In this document: positions 15,503-21,968 of the stretch, in pieces
How positions within the stretch are numbered: position 1 is the first letter of the stretch
Layout: every line of letters begins with the position of its first letter
Source: an uncultured Lachnospiraceae bacterium
GTDB taxonomy: Bacteria > Bacillota > Clostridia > Lachnospirales > Lachnospiraceae
Assembly: GCA_934330725.1 (NCBI GenBank)
Contig: CAKRGM010000029.1
Coordinates: 1 to 30,505, forward strand
DNA: 30,505 bases
Reading direction: 5' to 3'
Translations under genes and position numbers: made by a program
Notes under the pieces: model-generated
What the model was told of the DNA's origin: nothing
The model's input: only the letters and a program-made list of their open reading frames with translations
The model's database searches: none

Positions 15503-15585
15503 AAATGCCCGATACATAAAGGAAAATTAAAACTGCGCAAAATGTTGCAAATGGCAACAGAAAAGCACCTTTTGAAGGAGTTTAG

Positions 15586-15753
15586 ATGATTACTAAGAAT
15601 GTTGAAATACACCATTTTTATGATAAAATGCATAAAAACAAATTTTATGTTTATAATATATATAAAGATGGAATAGTATTTAAAATAAGTCAAATAAAAA
15701 CACAAAATATGTTTTTATCTTTGATTATTTGCTGCGCAAATGGTATTATATAA
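15586..15753 (+). CDS. Small ORF of unknown function (55 aa)
   Basis: This short frame starts with ATG after AAGGAG (15575-15580) at 5 bases spacing, a strong ribosome site. The 55-residue product is rich in Lys, Ile, Asn and His, with a hydrophobic end (MFLSLIICCANGII) that could be a short membrane segment. It ends 27 bases before the ATPase start and could be co-transcribed with it. No family recognised. It may be a genuine small protein of the cassette or the front of a lost gene. Confidence 0.45.
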   Translation: MITKNVEIHHFYDKMHKNKFYVYNIYKDGIVFKISQIKTQNMFLSLIICCANGII

Positions 15754-15780
15754 TTACGTTGGAGATAGGAGGATACAAAA

Positions 15781-16927
15781 ATGCGTCTACTAAAAATGGT
15801 TGTAAATGGTTTGACACTATTCAAAAAAAGTAGATATTGATTTTTTTGCAGAACAGAGAGTTTCTAGTGATAATAATGAGATGGTATCACCATGCTTTGG
15901 CAGCGTGTATACAAATAATGTTATGTCTATTGTTGGTATTAATGCATCAGGAAAAACATCTTTGTTAAAGGTTATTTCTTTTGTTATTGAATTTATTAAT
16001 GGTGAGTCTATTAATAATATTAATAACAGAGATATTTTAAAGGATGCAGAGAAGGTACAAATTATAGCTTATTTTTTTGACCCTAAAAATGGTGTATGTA
16101 AGTTGGAATCAGAAATTATCAGGATTAAAGACAATGAAATTGACAGTAGATATATCGTTGATAATGAACGCTTGTGGGTTAAGAAAATATCCAAGGTAAA
16201 ATCAAAGAAAGATTTGTTTGTGTTTGAAGACGAGCAGTTAGCTAGAGTAAGAGATAATAAAGCTGAATTTTTAAAGGATGATACTAGCATCGTGCTATCT
16301 ATTAATAAGAATAAGAGCTTTTATTTAAAGGATTTAATTAGGTTAACAAATGTGAATTTTTTGGGCCTCAAAGGGAATTTCCCTCATGAATTGATTGCAT
16401 TTTTAGATCCAAGTATTGAGAATATTTCTTTTGACAGAAAGACGGGAGAAGCAAAATTAAAATTCTATGATAGAGAAGAAATTATCGTTTCAAATCCGAT
16501 GCTATTTGAACAGTATCTATCATCTGGAACAATTAAAGGAATTAACATATTTATTAATGCAATGATGGTATTCGAAGAAGGTGGATACTTAATTGTTGAT
16601 GAACTTGAAAATCATTTCAATCGTGAAATTGTGGCTACACTAGTAAGATTTTTCATGAATAAGAGTGTAAATAAAAATGGAGCGACGTTAATTTTTTCAA
16701 CACATTATTCAGAATTACTGGATGAATTTGAACGTAATGATGGAATATATATTGTTAGAAATAGAAATGGTATTTATGCACAAAAACTTAGTGAGATTCT
16801 TACGAGAAACGACATAAAGAAGAGTGAAGCTTTCAAGAGTGATTTCCTTGAAGGAACTGTACCGGCCTACGAATCTTATATGCAGTTAAAGAAAGCAATT
16901 ATCTTTGGAAAAATAAGGGAGGCGTAG
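15781..16927 (+). pseudogene. ABC/AAA_15-type ATPase disrupted by a frameshift
   Basis: The true start is the ATG at 15781, 8 bases after a perfect AGGAGG (15767-15772). That frame stops after 19 codons. Reading A6 instead of A7 at 15823-15829 restores one frame of 381 residues. The product then has the N-terminal MRLLKMVVNGLTLFKK, a Walker A GINASGKTS (about 52-60), an ABC signature-like YLSSGTIKG, a Walker B YLIVDELENHF (Asp273/Glu274) and an H-loop FSTHYSE. This is the OLD/AAA_15 type of ATPase common in phage-defence operons. The later ATG at 15881 has no ribosome site. The break may be real decay, a phase-variable tract or a sequencing error. Its partner gene begins 7 bases after its stop. 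Confidence 0.8.
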
Positions 16928-16934
16928 TTCAGAT

Positions 16935-17462
16935 TTGGCAAATGATAAAATAATAGCATGCATATGTGAAGGAAGTGCTGAAAGCGTAATTGTCAATAAG
17001 CTGATGGATGCTGGAAAACTTATTTTCACAAGAGATGATTTATTGGATAATGAAGTACTAAGATGTATAAATGCAAGAAAATTTGAAGATAGATACTTGG
17101 GTAAAGGTTTTACAAAGAAGATAACTGTATACAGAATATTGGATTCAAGGAGGGAAGATTTTAAACTTCGTAAAGTATATAAATCAAAAGTTGATGTTAT
17201 CAATGTAATTACAGCTCCAAAGATAGAAATGCTTATCATTGTTCATAAAGGAAAGTATGCGGAATACAGTAAGGTAAAAAGTTATACCAAACCTAGTGAT
17301 TTCTGCAAAGAAACGCTAAAGTTATCATCTGTAAAATCAACAGAGTTTATAGAAGACTATTTTTCTAATATTGAAGATTTACTTTATGCAATTAAAGAAT
17401 ATAAAAGATTATCTAATATTCCCAAAAATGAAATATGCCTGGCAGACCTCATTACAGAATAA
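16935..17462 (+). CDS. Small TOPRIM/RloB-like protein paired with the ATPase
   Basis: This 175-aa protein starts with IIACICEGSAESVIVNKL. The CEGxxE block (Glu12, Glu16) resembles the first acidic motif of TOPRIM domains. VYRILDSRREDF is a possible second acidic block, and ITAPKIEMLII recalls the FElWLL block of RloB-type proteins. In defence systems such as PARIS, AbiL and RloA/RloB an ATPase is paired with a protein of this kind. The start is TTG 16935, 12 bases after GGGAGG (16917-16922); no in-frame ATG is better placed. A good terminator follows at 17508. The TOPRIM assignment rests on short motifs and is tentative. Confidence 0.6.
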   Translation: MANDKIIACICEGSAESVIVNKLMDAGKLIFTRDDLLDNEVLRCINARKFEDRYLGKGFTKKITVYRILDSRREDFKLRKVYKSKVDVINVITAPKIEMLIIVHKGKYAEYSKVKSYTKPSDFCKETLKLSSVKSTEFIEDYFSNIEDLLYAIKEYKRLSNIPKNEICLADLITE

Positions 17463-17507
17463 AGGAAGGTTGAAATAGCAATGCCATTAAGTTAAGGTGA
17501 CGAATCA

Positions 17508-17545
17508 AGACCTCAAGTATTAGAAAAGACACTGAGGTCTTTTTG
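17508..17545 (+). terminator. Terminator of the ATPase cassette
   Basis: AGACCTCA (17508-17515) pairs with TGAGGTCT (17533-17540), followed by TTTTTG and TTTTA. It ends the two-gene accessory unit. Confidence 0.88.
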
Positions 17546-17820
17546 TTTTACAACAAAATACCTGGCATAAAACATTGGATATTGAATGATAATGAGGTAG
17601 CGAAAGCGACCCTTGTAATTAAGAAACACTTGATGGCAAGGAAGTACTGCACATGGGTAATTATATTTACAAAATCACTAAATCTTTGACTGGATTAATT
17701 TCAGAACTGCGTGAAAATCCCAGTTTATTTCTCAGAGATCCTAAAATTGATTTTTTGCAAAACTGAAAAATTAATTTTAAAAAATTTGTTGGAATAACCA
17801 TGAATAAGAGAAGAAAACAA
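17546..17820 (+). other. Gene debris between the cassette and the ABC gene
   Basis: No intact gene is evident. Two neighbouring frames look protein-like in sequence: about 17570-17695 gives ILNDNEVAKATLVIKKHL, and 17653-17766 gives MGNYIYKITKSLTGLISELR and so on (37 aa) with AAGGAAG 8 bases before its ATG. They overlap in different frames, as expected for a frameshifted remnant of one gene's end. I cannot name the family. Confidence 0.45.
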
Positions 17821-17866
17821 AAACACATCATAATCATCAATAGCTTAAGATTATGATGTGTTTTAT
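17821..17866. terminator. Bidirectional terminator
   Basis: A 15-bp perfect helix, AAACACATCATAATC (17821-17835) with its complement at 17849-17863, has T-rich tails in both directions. It ends the minus-strand ABC gene and insulates it from the accessory cassette, marking the right boundary of that region. Confidence 0.9.
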
Positions 17867-17916
17867 TATTTTGTGGTGCTGTTGCGATATATTTGTGACA
17901 TCTCTTTCAGTGGCAT

Positions 17917-19713
17917 TTACTGCAGTGACTTTAATTCGTAAAATGCCCCTTTTTTGGTCATAAGTTCATCATATGTGCCAAATTCTTCAATACCTCCATT
18001 GTTGATAACGGCAATTTTATCGGCGTCACGGATTGTAGACAATCTGTGGGCAACTATAAGAGTTGTACGGTTCTTTGAAAGATTTCTTGTGGCTTCCTGT
18101 ATTTTCCTTTCAGATATTGTATCAAGAGCAGAGGTAGCTTCATCAAGAATAAGTATTTTGGGATCACGTACAAATGCTCTTGCAATTGATAAACGCTGGC
18201 GCTGTCCACCGGAAAGATTGCCACCGTGTTCCTGGATTTTGGTTTCAAGTCCGTCAGGAAGGCTGTCAATCAGTTCTTTCAGGTTTGATGCGGCGAGAAC
18301 TTTATTGAGCTCATCATCGCTTATATTTTCAAGGCCATATGTTATATTATCGCGGATAGTTCCTGAAAACAGAATTGATGTCTGAGGAACAACTGCAATA
18401 TGTTTTCTGTAGCTGTTTAAGTTAATCGTTGAAATATCCGTGCCATCAATAAGGATTTTACCTGCAGATGGCTTAAAGAAACCTATGACCATATTAAGGA
18501 TAGTTGATTTACCTGCACCGGATGGACCTACAAAGGCTACGGTCTCACCAGGATTTATATGGAAATTAAGGTGTGATAATATAGGCGCATTTTCGCCCTT
18601 ATATGTAAATGCAACATCTTCAAAATCAATTTCACCGGATACTTTTTTAATCTTAATTTTTTTCCTGTTATCTTCGACATCATCTGCCGTAAGAATGTCA
18701 CCGATAGAGTTAACAGATTCAAGACCTTTGGCAATTATTGGTATTAATGAAATAATGTTTGATACATTATTTACAATCGATGAAAAGTATGTCTGGTAGA
18801 GTACAACTTCACCGACAGAAATTTTTCCATGTGCAGCCATAAATCCGGTAAAACCAAGACATATTACCTGAAATATCTGAAAAGTAACCCAGCTTATTGA
18901 TGAAAAATATGTCTGGACCATGTCAAGCTGCAGTCCTTTTTTTGCAACATTTTTCAGCTGGCGCTGCATTTTGCTTGTTTCTTCTTTTTCAAGGGCATGT
19001 GCGCGTGTAACAGGTATCATTTCAACCATTTCCATGACATGAACGGAAGTTTCCTCCATCTCTTCCCTGAATTCTGAGTTGAAGCGTTTTATTTTTCCTT
19101 TAAAAAATGTCATAATCAGAATAGCAAGCGGTATTGTTGCTGCAAAAAAGATAAATACAGTGAAATCTTTTACAATTACAACACCAAGTGCAACAACGAT
19201 GTTTAAAACAATGGCTAACATTGTGATAAATATCTGTGATGAAAGGGTTTGTATCTGTTCTACATCTCGCATAATCTTTGACTGAAGACGACCGGATTCC
19301 ATCTGTTTATGGTATGAGATGGAAAGCACCTGAAGTTTTCGTATCAAAGCATTTCTTAAATCTTTTTCAACATTTCTTATTGCTTTGGCATAAAGCCATG
19401 TGTGGACATAGTTGGTAGGAATATTCTGTACAACCATGACTACCATTAAAAGTATGTTAAGCAGAATTGTACGGGTTGTATTTGCATCCGGAGTTGTTGC
19501 TGCGTTTATAATATTTGCAGTTGCTATTGGAAGCACCCAGACCGGAGAATTTTTAAGGATAAAAAATATAATTGACCAGAAAATCTCCAGATAATGTCCT
19601 TTATAAAGTAAAAATAGTGTTTTTAAACTATGGTTTTTATTGCGTTTAAATAATTCAGAGTAATTTTCGGCTGCCCTGGAATTATCAATTGCATTTTCAT
19701 AACGGTTTTTCAT
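17917..19713 (-). CDS. ABC half-transporter (fused permease and ATPase, exporter type)
   Basis: This 598-aa protein has a six-helix exporter membrane domain (about residues 30-310) and a nucleotide-binding domain (about 345-598). The latter has Walker A GPSGAGKST, signature LSGGQRQR, Walker B ILILDEATSALD and H-loop AHRLST. Such proteins act as homo- or heterodimers and move lipids, peptides or drugs outward. The start at 19713 is used because GGAG lies 6 bases before it; the ATG at 19725 would include that site. It follows the GH113 gene on the same strand after 113 bases holding a structured element. No second half-transporter is adjacent, so a homodimer is likely. Substrate unknown. Confidence 0.92.
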   Translation of the reverse strand: MKNRYENAIDNSRAAENYSELFKRNKNHSLKTLFLLYKGHYLEIFWSIIFFILKNSPVWVLPIATANIINAATTPDANTTRTILLNILLMVVMVVQNIPTNYVHTWLYAKAIRNVEKDLRNALIRKLQVLSISYHKQMESGRLQSKIMRDVEQIQTLSSQIFITMLAIVLNIVVALGVVIVKDFTVFIFFAATIPLAILIMTFFKGKIKRFNSEFREEMEETSVHVMEMVEMIPVTRAHALEKEETSKMQRQLKNVAKKGLQLDMVQTYFSSISWVTFQIFQVICLGFTGFMAAHGKISVGEVVLYQTYFSSIVNNVSNIISLIPIIAKGLESVNSIGDILTADDVEDNRKKIKIKKVSGEIDFEDVAFTYKGENAPILSHLNFHINPGETVAFVGPSGAGKSTILNMVIGFFKPSAGKILIDGTDISTINLNSYRKHIAVVPQTSILFSGTIRDNITYGLENISDDELNKVLAASNLKELIDSLPDGLETKIQEHGGNLSGGQRQRLSIARAFVRDPKILILDEATSALDTISERKIQEATRNLSKNRTTLIVAHRLSTIRDADKIAVINNGGIEEFGTYDELMTKKGAFYELKSLQ

Positions 19714-19745
19714 GTTAATCTCCATTTCTACTACATCTTTGTTGC

Positions 19746-19818
19746 GAAGAGGCGGTGAGAAATTCGCGCAGGCGATTTCTCACACTAATCGTCATTGTGC
19801 AGACGCTTTGCGCCTCTT
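19746..19818 (-). repeat. Three-way-junction inverted repeat between the GH113 and ABC genes
   Basis: An outer helix AAGAGGCG (19747-19754) pairs with CGCCTCTT (19811-19818). It encloses a 9-bp hairpin GTGAGAAAT (19755-19763)/ATTTCTCAC (19775-19783) and a smaller CGTC/GACG stem (19790-19793 with 19802-19805). On the minus strand this would be an RNA junction just before the ABC ribosome site. It may be a REP-like intergenic repeat or a cis-acting RNA. It contains GCAGACGC, also found at 3318-3325 and 30308-30315. Confidence 0.75.
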
Positions 19819-19826
19819 ACAAAAGT

Positions 19827-20768
19827 TTATTGTAGTTTAAGATAATGTTTTTTAATTACATCGGCTGCCGGTTTTGCATATATTTCATAATCGCCTCTTG
19901 TTGCTGCATTTTTTTTAGGATACAGTTTATCGGTCCATGACCATACTGCAAATCCGCTTACCCATGGGCGCTTTGCACATGCAGCAAACATAGCTTCAAA
20001 CCAGTCTGCCTGGCCTTTAAGGTCCACATCTCCACGTACTGTCCAGTCATTTGGCACTTTGTTGGAATCTTTGACTGACATGCAGCCTGATTCTGCAAAA
20101 AAGAAAGGCTTGTTGAATTTATTAACAACAGTTTCGATTCTGTTAAGCTGCCTTTCCCAGTCATCAATAGGGTAATATCCACTTGATGATATTACATCTA
20201 CACAGTCCCACCATTTTACATTGTGTTCCTGATATTTATCAGTATTATAGGAAACCAGACCTTTATATTCGCTTCTTATATCGGCAATAACTTTGCGCCA
20301 TTCATCATCTCTGTGCTCTGACATAACCATTTCGCAGCCTGCGATATGCATATAGCATCCCATCTGCTCGGAAATTTTTGCATAATGTCGCTGGAAATCC
20401 GAGTAAGATTCAAACCAGTTTCTCCACTTTGGCTCACATGGAACATCTTCATCAAAGAAATTGATATGGGCGCGCCATGTTCCGTTCTTACAGTTAGCAG
20501 TTGGCTTTAAAGCAACATCCATGCCAAGGTTGTGTGCATAGTCTATCATTTCTTTTAATTCATCGTCATCCATTGTAGCAGGTGAAGTATAACAAATCTC
20601 TTCCGACTGAGGCGTATCCTGCAATCCGTTTGGAACAAAAATAACAAAATTAGCACCAGTATCATTTTTTAAAGTCCTAAGGCTTTCCTTTGCCTTTTCA
20701 TTTGAAAGGCATCCATAATGCGCAAATGGTGCAAATGTAATTCCGCAGATATTTTTGATTTTTTTCAT
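19827..20768 (-). CDS. Glycoside hydrolase, GH113-like (beta-mannanase type), cytoplasmic
   Basis: This 313-aa TIM-barrel enzyme lacks a signal peptide. Blocks include MIDYAHNLGMDVALKP, YMHIAGCEMVMSEH with probable acid/base Glu146, SSSGYYPIDDWE, and KPFFFAESGCMS with probable nucleophile Glu226, followed by GFAVWSWTDK. The layout and the 80-residue gap between the two Glu residues fit GH113 mannanases, which cut beta-1,4-mannan oligosaccharides. A cytoplasmic copy would finish oligosaccharides imported after attack by a secreted mannanase, and one (GH26) is encoded 4 kb away. The start at 20768 follows AAAGGAAAT; a longer frame starting at 20858 has no ribosome site. An AraC regulator is divergent from it. 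Confidence 0.78.
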   Translation of the reverse strand: MKKIKNICGITFAPFAHYGCLSNEKAKESLRTLKNDTGANFVIFVPNGLQDTPQSEEICYTSPATMDDDELKEMIDYAHNLGMDVALKPTANCKNGTWRAHINFFDEDVPCEPKWRNWFESYSDFQRHYAKISEQMGCYMHIAGCEMVMSEHRDDEWRKVIADIRSEYKGLVSYNTDKYQEHNVKWWDCVDVISSSGYYPIDDWERQLNRIETVVNKFNKPFFFAESGCMSVKDSNKVPNDWTVRGDVDLKGQADWFEAMFAACAKRPWVSGFAVWSWTDKLYPKKNAATRGDYEIYAKPAADVIKKHYLKLQ

Positions 20769-20823
20769 ATATAATATTTCCTTTCTGGTTTTATGTTTTA
20801 AATAAATAAATGCGTTTATCATG

Positions 20824-20840
20824 TTGAATTCAATATAGCA
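20824..20840 (-). promoter_or_regulatory. Promoter and palindrome upstream of the GH113 gene
   Basis: On the minus strand an extended -10 TGCTATATT (20832-20840) is visible with TTGCAT upstream at a short 15-base spacing. A perfect palindrome TTGAATTCAA (20824-20833) overlaps the downstream edge of the -10 and is a plausible operator. Confidence 0.5.
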
Positions 20841-20941
20841 TTTTGATAATATATGCAATATAAGAAATAGTTATAAAAATTGTAAAAATCTATTTTATAA
20901 AGATTCGGGATACATACATAAAGGAAGGGTGTGAAAAAGCT

Positions 20942-21850
20942 GTGGGTAGTATGAATTCATTATTTGAATATACAGATAAACTGAATATGCCATATGAGTG
21001 TTTTGTGTTTACGGCAGGACCTGATAATTTCCCTATAAGGTCGCACTGGCATTATTTTATGGAAATAATTTATATGATAGAAGGAACTGTAATGATGAAC
21101 TGCGGTGATGAAAGCTTTATTGCAGGTGAATCAGATATGGTGCTTTTTTTACCTCATCAGGTTCACTCCATATATTCTGTTGCACTTATGCCGGTAAGAT
21201 ATTATGTCCTTAAGTTTGATTTGGGACAGCTTGCGTCGGCAGCAGTTTCAACTGCAGTTTCAGGGGCGAATTTTGGAGCAATTTTCAGAAATGCCCAGGA
21301 AGACAAAGGTGCAGTACTTAAGTTCAGCACAGACAGACTCTCTACAGATATTGATTATGCGGGTATATTTAACCTGATGTGTGATGAATCACACAGAAAA
21401 GAATATGGATATGGGATAAAGATGCGGTCTTGTATTGGCAGCCTTTTGATAGATATAATAAGAATGTGGAGAAAAAATGGATTTGATACTGATAAAGTAT
21501 TAAAGCTGGGAACGGAAGAGGAAAGCATAAGTACCATAACTGAATATATTGATGAACATATTCAGGAAAATATAAAAGTAGAGGAGCTTGCGCTGCTTTG
21601 TAATATGAGTTATTCATATTTTGCAAAAGTATTTAACCAGATGTATGGGCAGTCATGTAAAAAATATATTGAGTTTGTAAGACTGTGCAAGGCGGAAAAT
21701 CTTTTACTGACCACAAACATGGACATGAGTTTTATAAGTCAGGAAACAGGATTTTCAGACTGCAGTCATTTTATAAAGGCATTCAAGGCTAAATATAATG
21801 ATACGCCAAAACATTTCAGACAAAGATACAGATACAATGATATTGTATGA
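20942..21850 (+). CDS. AraC-family transcriptional regulator
   Basis: This 302-aa regulator has an N-terminal cupin (about residues 15-110: FPIRSHWHYFMEIIYMIEG, MVLFLPHQVHSI) that normally binds a sugar. The C-terminal double helix-turn-helix (about 195-300) has IKVEELALLCNMSYSYFAKV and ISQETGFSDCSHFIKAFK followed by YNDTPKHFRQ. It diverges from the GH113 gene with about 170 bases between them, the usual position for a regulator of that gene. The mannan context suggests a manno-oligosaccharide effector (inference). The start is GTG 20942, 13 bases after AAGGAAGG; ATG 20951 is an alternative. Confidence 0.93.
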   Translation: MGSMNSLFEYTDKLNMPYECFVFTAGPDNFPIRSHWHYFMEIIYMIEGTVMMNCGDESFIAGESDMVLFLPHQVHSIYSVALMPVRYYVLKFDLGQLASAAVSTAVSGANFGAIFRNAQEDKGAVLKFSTDRLSTDIDYAGIFNLMCDESHRKEYGYGIKMRSCIGSLLIDIIRMWRKNGFDTDKVLKLGTEEESISTITEYIDEHIQENIKVEELALLCNMSYSYFAKVFNQMYGQSCKKYIEFVRLCKAENLLLTTNMDMSFISQETGFSDCSHFIKAFKAKYNDTPKHFRQRYRYNDIV

Positions 21851-21888
21851 GCATTGTACAAATATATCTGTAATATTATAGAATTTAT

Positions 21889-21917
21889 TTGTAAAAAAGC
21901 ACAAAACAATGTATAAT
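21889..21917 (+). promoter_or_regulatory. Promoter of the EAL gene
   Basis: TTGTAA (21889-21894) and a perfect TATAAT (21912-21917) are 17 bases apart, about 50 bases before the ATG at 21969. The EAL gene is therefore probably expressed separately from araC. Confidence 0.75.
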
Positions 21918-21968
21918 ATAATATATTAGCTTAGCTGACGTTAATGGAATCTTACAGGGGGAATGTTC

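Larger units (their letters stand above)
15157..15585 (+). other. Gene-poor left edge of the accessory insert
   Basis: These 429 bases between pabB-pabC and the small ORF are very AT-rich up to 15390 and then hold two strong inverted repeats, listed separately. An open frame of 89 codons (15250-15519) crosses them. It has no ribosome site, is unlike any family I know, and its end runs through the hairpins, so I do not call it a gene. A short hairpin TGTTGC/GCAACA (15543-15559) precedes the small ORF. The stretch may be a non-coding RNA, an attachment region or gene debris. Confidence 0.5.

Noticed and set aside
15250..15519. Open frame of 89 codons left of the small ORF
   Set aside because: No ribosome site, no recognisable family, and its second half runs through two perfect inverted repeats, which better explain the sequence.
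15836..17763. Similar segments ATTGATTTTTTTGCAGAAC and ATTGATTTTTTGCAAAAC as attachment-site repeats
   Set aside because: One copy lies inside the ATPase coding sequence and the match is imperfect, so it is more likely coincidental T-rich sequence than att sites.
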